From Sphingomonadales bacterium (GTDB lineage: Bacteria; Pseudomonadota; Alphaproteobacteria; Sphingomonadales; Sphingomonadaceae): DNA of 32,723 nucleotides. Location of the stretch: positions 1-32,723 of the forward strand of contig JAIXYT010000023.1 of the NCBI GenBank assembly GCA_027490095.1, in the 5' to 3' direction. The position numbers and the translations under genes are program-made. Each line of letters begins with the position of its first letter. Position 1 is the first letter of the stretch. Below, one piece after another: positions 15,333-22,511 of this stretch. The notes below the pieces were generated by a model. The model ran no database searches. It had not been told where the DNA came from and saw only the letters and a program-made list of their open reading frames with translations.

Positions 15333-16802
15333 CTATTCGGCGGCTTCGGCCATCGCGGCTGCCGGGGTCAGCGGCTTGAACTGGAGCGTGCCGTCGGCGA
15401 GGCTGTCCTCGCGGATGGACTTGCGGTCGCGCAGATAATCCTGCGTGTCGCGCCAGGGATCGGTGCTGGACTGGCGCGGCAGCGTGCCGAGCGCGCGCTG
15501 CACATAGCCGGACGTCAGCAGCAGCGGCTCGTCCTCGACTGCCTGCCGGCGTTCGGGGACGACGATCGGTGTGGCCGGATTGTCGAGCGCGTTCAGCAGC
15601 CGGCAGGCAAACTCGCACGTCAGGTCGGCACGCAGCGTCCAGGAGGCGTTGAAGTAGCCAAACACATAGACGAGGTTGGGGATCCCCTCGAGCATCATGC
15701 CGCGATAGACATAGCGGTTGTTGGGGTGGACCTCGACGCCGTCGACCGTGACCTTCGCCCCGCCGAGCACCTGGAGCCTCAGGCCCGTTGCCTTGACGAT
15801 GATGTCGGCATCGAGGCGCTTGCCCGACTGCAGCTGGATGCCGGTCTCGTCGAAGCGGGCGATATGGTCTGTGACGACCGAGGCGCTTCCGTCCTTCACC
15901 GCGTTGAAGAAGTCGCTGTCGGGCACCAGGCACAAGCGCTGTTCCCAGACATTGTACTTCGGCTGGAAATGGGCCTGCACCACGTCCTCGGGCAGTTCCT
16001 TCAGCAGCATGTCGGTCAGTCGCTTGTTCACCTTCTTCGGGTTGGTGCGGGCCTGCTTGAACACAAGGTTCTGCCACAGCACGTTGCGCATGCGGATCAG
16101 CTTGTAGGCCGTCATGTCGGGGAGGATGCGGCGGAGGAAGTTGGCCAGCCGGTCGGTTGCCGGGCGCGAGACCATCCAGGTGGGCGAACGCTGGAGCATG
16201 GTCACATGCGCGGCGTCCTTCGCGACCACCGGCACGATGGTGACGGCGGTGGCGCCCGAGCCGATCACGACGACCCGCTTGTTCCGGTAGTCGAGATCCT
16301 GCGGCCAGTGCTGGGCGTGGAACAGCCGGCCCCTGAAGCTTTCCTCGCCCTCGAAGTGCGGGTTGTGCGGATTGTCGTAGCTGTAATAGCCCGCCGCCAT
16401 CAGCAACATGCGGCAGTCGAAGCGGCGCTCGCCCTCGGGCGTGTCGGCGACCACCAGCCAACGGCCGGTCGTGCTGTCGAAGTGCGCCTCGCGCACCTTG
16501 TGGCGGAAGCGGATGTGGCGATCGATGCCGCCTTCGCGGGCCGTCTCGTTCACATAGCGAAGGATGTCCGGCCCGTCGGCGATCGCCTTCTGCTCGGTCC
16601 AGGGGCGGAACACATAGCCGAGCGTGAACATGTCGCTGTCGGAGCGGATACCGGGATAGCGGAACAGGTCCCAGGTGCCGCCGATGGCGTCGCGCGCCTC
16701 GAGCAGGGTGAAGGTCTTTCCCGGACATTTGTCCTTGAGGTGCCAGCCCGCGCCGATGCCGCTGAGGCCCGCGCCGACGATCACCACATCGAAGCTTTCC
16801 AT
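15333..16802 (-). CDS. Flavin-containing Baeyer-Villiger-type monooxygenase
   Basis: The 489-residue product is a class B flavoprotein monooxygenase. It has an FAD-binding GAGLSGIGAG at residues 10-19, the GGTWDLFRYPGIRSDSDMF segment typical of Baeyer-Villiger enzymes, the fingerprint FRGRLFHAQHWP (FxGxxxHxxxWP) at 156-167, and the NADPH-binding GSGATAVT at 181-188. It should use NADPH and O2 to insert oxygen next to a ketone or to oxygenate a soft nucleophile. The substrate is unknown. The C-terminus ends in a short acidic tail. ATG 16802 has an aggga ribosome site upstream. The gene is divergent from the S41 peptidase gene, with a perfect 8-bp dyad in the shared control region. Confidence 0.93.
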   Translation of the reverse strand: MESFDVVIVGAGLSGIGAGWHLKDKCPGKTFTLLEARDAIGGTWDLFRYPGIRSDSDMFTLGYVFRPWTEQKAIADGPDILRYVNETAREGGIDRHIRFRHKVREAHFDSTTGRWLVVADTPEGERRFDCRMLLMAAGYYSYDNPHNPHFEGEESFRGRLFHAQHWPQDLDYRNKRVVVIGSGATAVTIVPVVAKDAAHVTMLQRSPTWMVSRPATDRLANFLRRILPDMTAYKLIRMRNVLWQNLVFKQARTNPKKVNKRLTDMLLKELPEDVVQAHFQPKYNVWEQRLCLVPDSDFFNAVKDGSASVVTDHIARFDETGIQLQSGKRLDADIIVKATGLRLQVLGGAKVTVDGVEVHPNNRYVYRGMMLEGIPNLVYVFGYFNASWTLRADLTCEFACRLLNALDNPATPIVVPERRQAVEDEPLLLTSGYVQRALGTLPRQSSTDPWRDTQDYLRDRKSIREDSLADGTLQFKPLTPAAAMAEAAE

Positions 16803-16845
16803 CCACCCGCTCCCTTGGAATTCTGGCCTTGCAATCAGCCTGTCA

Positions 16846-16864
16846 TGCGGAGTTCGACTCCGCA
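16846..16864. promoter_or_regulatory. Perfect 8-3-8 dyad, possible operator
   Basis: tgcggagt (16846-16853) and actccgca (16857-16864) are perfect inverted copies around tcg. The site lies in the 163-base divergent region between the monooxygenase and S41 genes, 44 bases upstream of the monooxygenase ATG. A dimeric repressor site is a natural reading; no regulator gene is adjacent. Confidence 0.5.
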
Positions 16865-16874
16865 AGTCTGGCAC

Positions 16875-16903
16875 TTGGCGCAGGCTTTTTCCGGTGGCAG
16901 ACT
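16875..16903 (+). promoter_or_regulatory. Weak sigma-70-like promoter candidate for the S41 gene
   Basis: ttggcg (16875-16880) and cagact (16898-16903) are spaced by 17 bases. Four of six and three of six bases match the consensus hexamers, including the key -10 A2 and T6. It lies just beside the dyad at 16846. This is a weak prediction. Confidence 0.25.
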
Positions 16904-16965
16904 GCGTGCCGGGAGAATGGAAGCGCGCAGGCCCTGGAGGGGACCGGCTTCCTGGGAGCAGACAT

Positions 16966-18306
16966 ATGGAACTGACGAGGACTCCGGCGCTCAACGCGCT
17001 GATCGTTGGTGTATCGCTGCTGGCGGCGGGCGCCGCAGTTGCAGCGCCCGTGCAGGCCCTGCAGTCGCGTGAGGTGGGCCAGGAAGCGTCGCTTGCTGCT
17101 CAGCCGGTGGAGCCGCGGCGTGCGGTCGAGCGAATCGCGGCCCTCATTCGCGTGGAATTCTACGACGCGGCGCGGGCCGCGCGGATCGCCACTGCCCTCG
17201 AGGATGCGGCTGCAGCGGGCAGTTTCGACCGGCTGACCGATCCACGCGATCTTGCCTGGGAACTGACCCGGCGCCTTGCGCCCGAAGACCGCCACTTCGC
17301 CGTGAGCTGGGCCGCGACCGAGGCCGGGCAGCACCGGCTGCTGCCGCCGCCGTCTGCGGACCTTTCGCGCGTCAACCATGGCTTTGTCGAGGCCCGGGTG
17401 CTGCCGGGCGGGGTCGGCTATGTGAAGATCGACCAGTTCGCGCCGATCGACGGACCGGCCTGCCAGGCTGTGGCCGCGGCCGACGCGGCCCTTGGCTTCG
17501 TGCGGACCGCGCCGTCGCTTATCATCGACCTGCGCGACAATGGCGGCGGCTCGCCCTCGATGGTGGGCTATCTGGTTCAGCAGTTCGTGGCCGAGCCCGA
17601 GAGGATCGCCAACCGCTTCCTGTCGCGCCGGGGGCCGGACCGGCTGGAACTGTCACCCGTTGCGCGCAGCCATGCGCCAAGGGTGGACACGCCACTGTTC
17701 ATCCTTGTGAGCGGGCGGACCGGGTCGGCTGCCGAAGCGCTGGCCTATACGCTGCAGGCGGCAGGGCGCGCCGTGGTCGTTGGCGAGCGGACGGGGGGGG
17801 CGGCCAATCCGGGCAGCATCCACCGCACGGCCGATGGCCTGCGCATCTTCATTTCGGGCGGAACGCCGGTGAACCCGATCACCAGGGCCAATTGGGAGGG
17901 CGTGGGGGTGGCGCCCGATGTGGCCGTGCCGCAGGCCGACGCGCTGCGCACGGCGCATCTGCGCGCGCTCGAGGCCGAGCCTGCCCTGCCGAGCATCGCG
18001 GCCCATGTGCTGGAGACGCTGAAGACCGGCCGCTCCACCCAGGCCACCGAGCTTCTGGTCGGGCGCTATGGCGAGCTGGAGATCGTGGCCGACCGCGGCA
18101 CGGCGCTGCTGCGGCAGGGCCGCCGCCCGCAACGCACCCTGGTGGCGCTTGGCGACGACCGGTTCAGCCTTGCGGAGGACCCGGCCGCCCGGCTGCGGAT
18201 CGAGCGTGCGCCGACGGGCGTTGCCCTGGCTCTGGTGCGCGAGGTCCCCGGCGGGGGCGAGGTCCGCTACCACCGCCAGCCGGTGGAGACCGCAGCCCTT
18301 CCATGA
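16966..18306 (+). CDS. S41-family (tail-specific/IRBP-like) serine peptidase, exported
   Basis: The product is 446 residues. It has an N-terminal hydrophobic signal (ALIVGVSLLAAGAAVAAPVQA). An alpha-helical domain rich in Arg and Ala follows (residues 50-105). The S41 core has the strand GVGYVKIDQFAP, PSLIIDLRDNGGGSP, the nucleophile in LVSGRTGSAAEALAY (Ser254), and VVVGERTGGAANPGS. There is no PDZ domain, as in the IRBP-like subgroup. The last 120 residues form a strand-rich tail like those seen on DUF3471-type neighbours. It probably acts in the periplasm on peptides. ATG 16966 has a gggag ribosome site eight bases upstream. The DUF1905 gene follows after seven bases. Confidence 0.88.
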   Translation: MELTRTPALNALIVGVSLLAAGAAVAAPVQALQSREVGQEASLAAQPVEPRRAVERIAALIRVEFYDAARAARIATALEDAAAAGSFDRLTDPRDLAWELTRRLAPEDRHFAVSWAATEAGQHRLLPPPSADLSRVNHGFVEARVLPGGVGYVKIDQFAPIDGPACQAVAAADAALGFVRTAPSLIIDLRDNGGGSPSMVGYLVQQFVAEPERIANRFLSRRGPDRLELSPVARSHAPRVDTPLFILVSGRTGSAAEALAYTLQAAGRAVVVGERTGGAANPGSIHRTADGLRIFISGGTPVNPITRANWEGVGVAPDVAVPQADALRTAHLRALEAEPALPSIAAHVLETLKTGRSTQATELLVGRYGELEIVADRGTALLRQGRRPQRTLVALGDDRFSLAEDPAARLRIERAPTGVALALVREVPGGGEVRYHRQPVETAALP

Positions 18307-18313
18307 GCCGCGG

Positions 18314-18634
18314 ATGCGCACGACCATAGGTCCGTTCGAGGCCGAGCTATGGGCCTGGCAGGGCCCTGCGACATGGATGTTCGTCAGCCTGCCCGTGGAG
18401 CTTGCCGAAGCCGTGAAACTGGCGGGCTTCGCGGCGGCGGCCGGCCCGAAGCGGGGATGGAAACTGGTGCGCGTGACGGCTGAGGCCGGTGCCGCACGCT
18501 GGGACACCTCGCTGTTTCCCGACAAGGAATCCGGCAGCTACATCCTTCCGGTGAAGGCGGCCGTGCGTCGGGCGCTCGGGGTGTCGGCCGGCGACCGGCT
18601 GACCCTGACACTGCACCTTTGCGAGCCCGGCTGA
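18314..18634 (+). CDS. DUF1905 family protein
   Basis: The 106-residue product spans a single DUF1905 domain. It opens with FEAELWAWQGPATWMFVSLP and proceeds through a GFAAAAGPKRGWKLVRVTA segment to SGSYILPVKAAVRRALGVSAGDRLTLTL. The domain is a small beta-rich fold found alone or with YdeI-type domains; no activity is established. There is no signal peptide. It is seven bases behind the S41 gene and ends three bases before the convergent SRAP gene, so there is no room for a separate terminator between them. Confidence 0.87.
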   Translation: MRTTIGPFEAELWAWQGPATWMFVSLPVELAEAVKLAGFAAAAGPKRGWKLVRVTAEAGAARWDTSLFPDKESGSYILPVKAAVRRALGVSAGDRLTLTLHLCEPG

Positions 18635-18637
18635 ACC

Positions 18638-19225
18638 TCAGTCGACGATCCTGAGCAGGGTGTCCGGAAGCGGATGCTGAAAGACCTCGGCGGGCACCCC
18701 GTCGAGCCATGGGCCCCAGGCCTCGGGTTGCAGGATCACCGGCATGGCCTTGGCATGGACCGGCGCCACGACGGCATTGGGTTCGCATGTCAGGAAGGCG
18801 AAGCGGGGCATTTCGGCACTGCCATCCGGCGCGGGCCGGATCAGCCCGGCGAACGCGAAGGGGTGGCCGCTTTCCATCCCGAAGAAGACCTTGCGCTTGC
18901 GCCCCGTCGCCGGGTCCGGCGTGTCGGTCCATTCACAGAAGTCGTCGGCCGGCACCAGGCAGCGCAGCGCCGGGCGGGCCAGGGCGGCGCGCCAGAAGGG
19001 GCTGGCGAGATTGCGGATGTTGACGACCGGCCGGCTTCCCGACGCAGGCGGCGGAACGCCCCAGCGGGCTTCGGCAAGCACACGGCCTGCCTTGCCGTGC
19101 CCGACAACCGGTGCAGGCCTGTCCGGGTATAGGGAGACCGGCGGCTCCCAGCGTGTCCGGGCCTCGGCCTCGAACAGGCGCGCAATTTCCGCCTCGGTCG
19201 ATTTCAGCCTGTAGAGCGTGCACAT
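18638..19225 (-). CDS. SRAP-domain abasic-site processing protein (YedK/HMCES-like)
   Basis: SRAP proteins form a thiazolidine crosslink between their Cys2 and an abasic site in single-stranded DNA, shielding it at replication forks. The 195-residue product starts MCTLYRL, so the catalytic Cys2 is exposed after Met removal. Other active-site positions are Asn69 (NIRNLASPFW), Glu98 in DDFCEWTD, and His158 in APVHAKAMPVIL. The NIRN box differs from the more common NARAE. The start codon abuts a perfect palindrome that takes the place of a ribosome site. The outer-membrane protein gene ends 25 bases upstream on the same strand. Confidence 0.92.
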   Translation of the reverse strand: MCTLYRLKSTEAEIARLFEAEARTRWEPPVSLYPDRPAPVVGHGKAGRVLAEARWGVPPPASGSRPVVNIRNLASPFWRAALARPALRCLVPADDFCEWTDTPDPATGRKRKVFFGMESGHPFAFAGLIRPAPDGSAEMPRFAFLTCEPNAVVAPVHAKAMPVILQPEAWGPWLDGVPAEVFQHPLPDTLLRIVD

Positions 19226-19247
19226 GTCGGTCGCCCCGGCGACCGAC
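19226..19247. promoter_or_regulatory. Perfect 10-bp inverted repeat abutting the SRAP start codon
   Basis: gtcggtcgcc (19226-19235) and ggcgaccgac (19238-19247) are exact inverted copies around cc. The dyad fills almost the whole gap between the outer-membrane protein stop and the SRAP ATG. It may act as an RNA hairpin that ends or attenuates read-through and hides the ribosome site, or as a protein-binding site. It lacks a T-run. Confidence 0.6.
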
Positions 19248-19250
19248 GGG

Positions 19251-20060
19251 TCAGAAGCCGGCGCGCAGGAAGATGGAGGGGCCCGAGAACTGGTAGCGGA
19301 CCCGGCCGTTCCAGTCGTCCTGATTCACGCGGAGACGATAGTCGACGTAGCGATAGGCGAGGCCTGCATCGAGGTGCTTGAACAGGCGGTAGGCAACGGC
19401 CGCTTCGGCGTTGATCAGCCGGCCGCTGTAGTCGTCGATGGTCAGCGACAGCCAGTCGAGCCGGCCCGAGAGGGTGAGGCGGTCGGCAGGCTCCCACTGG
19501 CCGAAGGCGCCGATCGTCGGCAACGGCGCGAAGATTGAGCGGCCTTCCCGACGGAAGCGGCTGGTTTGCCCGGCCAGCGACCCCTCGCCCTCGAGGAAAA
19601 CCGAGAAATCCGTGCCGTGGAGACCAATTCCAACGCCGATTTCCAGCTTCTCGCGCTGGATCAGCAGGTTTCCGATGGTGAAGCGGTACACGTCGCTGTC
19701 GAAGCCGGCGGCCACCGTGCCGTTGACCGGGTAGACGGTGTCGCCAACGATGAGCTCGCGGTCGAGCGTGGCGTCGGTGCGGCGGCCGAGGCTGTAATAC
19801 TGGCCCTGGAGCACCCAGTCGTCATTGATGCGCCAGCCCAGTTCCACCGCCGGGAGCGTCTTGTTGGCGGACAGGTCGAGATCATCCTCGAAATCGATCT
19901 CGGTGCCGATATTGCCGTTGTTGCCGTCGGCGCGCAGGCTGCTGTTGATGCCGGCGAAATAGGCCTCGACCCTGAGCGACAGCGTGTCGTCGAACCGCTG
20001 CGCCGTGGCCGGCGCGGCCGAGAGAGCTGCCAGAGCGAACGGAAGCAGGATACTGCGCAT
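19251..20060 (-). CDS. Outer-membrane beta-barrel protein
   Basis: The 269-residue product has a Sec signal (MRSILLPFALAALSAAPATAQ) and alternating amphipathic strands such as TLSLRVEAYFAG, ALPAVELGWRI-type segments, WVLQGQYYSLGR, YRFTIGNLLI and LDAGLAYRYVDYRL. It ends in a terminal Phe (FLRAGF), the usual barrel-assembly signal. The layout suggests roughly eight to twelve strands. No specific transport function is recognised. ATG 20060 follows a tgggga ribosome site, and a perfect -35 hexamer lies upstream. The SRAP gene follows on the same strand but is separated from it by a palindrome, so co-expression is uncertain. Confidence 0.83.
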   Translation of the reverse strand: MRSILLPFALAALSAAPATAQRFDDTLSLRVEAYFAGINSSLRADGNNGNIGTEIDFEDDLDLSANKTLPAVELGWRINDDWVLQGQYYSLGRRTDATLDRELIVGDTVYPVNGTVAAGFDSDVYRFTIGNLLIQREKLEIGVGIGLHGTDFSVFLEGEGSLAGQTSRFRREGRSIFAPLPTIGAFGQWEPADRLTLSGRLDWLSLTIDDYSGRLINAEAAVAYRLFKHLDAGLAYRYVDYRLRVNQDDWNGRVRYQFSGPSIFLRAGF

Positions 20061-20099
20061 GCTATTCCCCAGAAATTGTCGCCTTATGTCAGCAGTCTG

Positions 20100-20128
20100 C
20101 GATCAGTCAGCGCCCTTTGCAATGTCAA
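20100..20128 (-). promoter_or_regulatory. Possible promoter of the outer-membrane protein gene
   Basis: On the minus strand a consensus -35 ttgaca occupies 20128-20123. At 17-base spacing the -10 would be tgatcg (20105-20100), which is poor. The site lies 40 to 68 bases before the ATG. Confidence 0.3.
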
Positions 20129-20139
20129 AGTGACAGGGA

Positions 20140-20742
20140 TCAGGCATAGTTGAAACTGATGCTGATGCGGTCTCCGGCGCGGCGCCCCTGCGGCACCTCG
20201 TGGCGCAGCCAGCTTTCCCACAGGAAGATCGTGCCGGGCGCCGGGTCGAGGTACAGGAAGGTGCGGCACGCTTCCGGCGTGTCGCTGCTGCGCGGCGGGG
20301 CCGCCATCATCAGCGGCAGGCGCGGATCCTCGATCTTCAGGGCCGCAGCGCCGTCGGGCACCTCCACATAGACTGTTCCCGACACGATGCTGTGGGGATG
20401 GATGTGGCCACTGTGCCCGCCGCCAGGTTTCAGGATGTTGACCCAGAGGCTGTCGAGCCGAAGGCGCCGGCCGCCGAGATCGAGATGGGCTGCCTTCGCG
20501 AAGGCAGCGGCATGCGGCGCGAGCTTGCGGGCAAGCGCACGGAAGGCCGGATCGCGCGCCGGGAGGTCGGCAAGCGAGGCATAGCTTGTGTAGCCCGGGT
20601 AGCCGTTCTCGCGGCACCAGCGGCGGCCGGCCGCATCGTGGGCGGCGAGGCTGCGGGCACTGTGCGACAGGTCGGCGATCAGTGCCTCGTCGGCGATCAG
20701 GCCCTCGTAGAAGGGGGTGGGGAACAGGTGGCGAATGGGCAT
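20140..20742 (-). CDS. Putative 2OG-Fe(II) oxygenase (TIGR02466-like)
   Basis: The 200-residue product fits a family of predicted 2-oxoglutarate/Fe(II) oxygenases. It begins HLFPTPFYEG, has NILKPGGGHSGHIHPHSIVSGTVYVEVPDGAAALKIEDPR through the core, and ends with GTIFLWESWLRHEVPQG and an Arg in GDRISISFNYA. The HIHPHS segment and the later His of LRHEVP are the likely iron ligands, and the Arg binds 2-oxoglutarate. A classical HxD is not evident. It is cytoplasmic, with unknown substrate. ATG 20742 gives the conserved start with aggcggg just upstream. It diverges from the radical SAM gene. Confidence 0.84.
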   Translation of the reverse strand: MPIRHLFPTPFYEGLIADEALIADLSHSARSLAAHDAAGRRWCRENGYPGYTSYASLADLPARDPAFRALARKLAPHAAAFAKAAHLDLGGRRLRLDSLWVNILKPGGGHSGHIHPHSIVSGTVYVEVPDGAAALKIEDPRLPLMMAAPPRSSDTPEACRTFLYLDPAPGTIFLWESWLRHEVPQGRRAGDRISISFNYA

Positions 20743-20805
20743 GGCCCGCCTATTGCGCGATGCTGCAGCGGCTGTCGATTGCCCGGCGCCCGATTGTGCA
20801 GCACG

Positions 20806-20823
20806 AGCGCCAGGCATGGCGCT
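20806..20823. promoter_or_regulatory. Perfect 7-4-7 dyad in the divergent oxygenase/radical SAM region
   Basis: agcgcca (20806-20812) pairs exactly with tggcgct (20817-20823) around ggca. It sits near the middle of the 179-base gap between the two divergent genes, a position suited to a shared operator. The rest of this gap holds no gene I can support. Confidence 0.4.
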
Positions 20824-20921
20824 GGCGTCCCGCCGAGGGCCCGTGGCGCGCGGATTCTGCACGACCTGCGACAGATTCCATGCTTTAACGCCCGGCACTT
20901 GCGCGTGGATCGGAGGCTCGG

Positions 20922-22511
20922 TTGGGGGCATTGGATGACGGAAACAGGCGGCGTCCGCGGGCGCTGGTGATTGCCTGCCACCTGCGGCCGAGCCGCGACA
21001 AGCGGCGATCGAGCTACCTGATGCAGCCGATCGCCGGGCTGCAGGTCGCCTCCCTTATCGACCGGTCTCGGATGGACGTGTCGCTGTACCACGAAGACTG
21101 GCACGGCCCCTTCGACCTTGCGAAGGCGCAGGGCTACGACATCGTCTTCCTGTCGGGCCTGCAGGTGGATTTCGACCGCATGCGTCAGCTGTCGTGGGCG
21201 TTCCGGCAGAGCGGCGCCGTGACGGTGGCGGGCGGCAGCATCCCAACATCCTTTCCGGATTTCGCCGCGCGCTTCTTCGACGTCGTCTGTTCGGGCAGCG
21301 TCGACAGCGTGCCCGACATCGTGGACGATTTTCTCGCCGGCCGGCTGAAGCCGCGCTACGACGCGCCGTTCCGGGCCGTGCGGCCACAGGTGGTCGACTA
21401 CGGGCTGATGACGGAGGCCGGGATCACCCCGCCCTTCCTGCTGGTGGAGGCGACACGCGGCTGCAGCTTCAAGTGCAGCTTCTGCGTGATGCCATCGGAA
21501 TTCGGCGGGCATGCGGCGCACCGGCTGGCGGATGTGACGGCAAGCATCGAGCGCGCGATCGCGGCAAGCCCCCCCATGAGCTTCCAGCGGCTCTGGCCGA
21601 TGGTGCTGTTCCTCGACAACAACCTGTCCGACGACCGGGACTTCCTTCTGGCGCTGACCGACTGGCTGAAGGCGAACCGGCGGATCAAGGGCTGGGCAGC
21701 GCTTGTCACGCAGAATGTCCTGCACGACCGCGAGCTGATGCAGCGCCTGGCCGAGGCGAAATGCGTCGGCCTGTTCGTGGGCATCGAATCGCTCGACCCC
21801 GAAATGCTCAAACGCTTCCGCAAGAAGCAGAATCTGTCGAAGCGCTTCGATGTGCTCGAGGCCGTGGCCCACGCCGAGTCGCTTGGCGTCGGCATCGGAT
21901 ACGGGCTGCTGTTCGACCCCAGGCACCAGACGGTGGCGGCGATGCGTGCGCAGTTGCAGGCGATCGTCGACGACCCGCTGATGCCCATGCCCGTCTACAT
22001 CAGCTTCGTGGCACCGCTCGCCGGCACCCAGGGCTTCTGGCAGGACCTCGATGCGGGCGACCTGGCCCCGGGGCTTCGCCTGCGCGATCTCGACGGCGAG
22101 ACGCTGTGCTACACCCATTCCGCCGATCCGATGGCAGAGGTGGCGGCGTTCGGCGACCAGATGTTCCGCCGCCCCTGGGAGGTGATCGGCAAACGGCAGA
22201 TGATCGCCAAGACGCTGCGGCGGATCCGGCGGGCAGGCTCGCTGAACCCGATCCGCTGGTATGTGATCGCGGCTGCCAACCTGCACTGCTATCTCTGGTC
22301 GAGCGGCACGCCCGCGGCCGGGCGCAACTATCTGGCGGGCAAGGACGTGCTCGATCCGCAATATGCCGAGATCCCGGCCGGCATATCCGACGCGGACCGG
22401 GCGCACTATTTCGATCCCGTGGTGCTGATCGACGACGAGGGCCGGCCGGCGGACTGGCTGCTTGCGGCAAGGCCGGCGGCCCTGGCTGCCGCGCGGACGG
22501 AAGTCGCCTAG
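20922..22511 (+). CDS. Radical SAM protein with N-terminal cobalamin-binding-like domain
   Basis: The product is 529 residues. Residues 12-140 look like the Rossmann-type B12-binding domain that precedes many class B radical SAM enzymes (PRALVIACHLRP, then GYDIVFLSGLQVDFDRM, then AVTVAGGSIPTSFPDF). The DxHxxG base-off motif is not present in normal form; only EDWHGPF is seen. The radical SAM core has the cluster motif CSFKCSFC (Cys181, 185, 188), then FLDNNLSDDRDF and GLFVGIESLDPEMLKRF. The C-terminal 150 residues are helical. The chemistry could be methylation or another radical reaction on an unknown substrate. The TTG at 20922 is supported by ggagg five bases upstream. Its end overlaps the convergent ATPase gene by four bases. 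Confidence 0.87.
   Translation: MGALDDGNRRRPRALVIACHLRPSRDKRRSSYLMQPIAGLQVASLIDRSRMDVSLYHEDWHGPFDLAKAQGYDIVFLSGLQVDFDRMRQLSWAFRQSGAVTVAGGSIPTSFPDFAARFFDVVCSGSVDSVPDIVDDFLAGRLKPRYDAPFRAVRPQVVDYGLMTEAGITPPFLLVEATRGCSFKCSFCVMPSEFGGHAAHRLADVTASIERAIAASPPMSFQRLWPMVLFLDNNLSDDRDFLLALTDWLKANRRIKGWAALVTQNVLHDRELMQRLAEAKCVGLFVGIESLDPEMLKRFRKKQNLSKRFDVLEAVAHAESLGVGIGYGLLFDPRHQTVAAMRAQLQAIVDDPLMPMPVYISFVAPLAGTQGFWQDLDAGDLAPGLRLRDLDGETLCYTHSADPMAEVAAFGDQMFRRPWEVIGKRQMIAKTLRRIRRAGSLNPIRWYVIAAANLHCYLWSSGTPAAGRNYLAGKDVLDPQYAEIPAGISDADRAHYFDPVVLIDDEGRPADWLLAARPAALAAARTEVA

Noticed and set aside
16866-16885. Sigma-54 promoter at tggcacttggcgcaggc
   Set aside because: The GG and GC elements are not at the required 10-base spacing.
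18303-18329. Eight-codon frame starting with atgagccgcgga at the S41 stop, the same 12-mer as at the crcB junction
   Set aside because: It is not repeated locally and is not coupled to the next start at 18314; most likely chance similarity.
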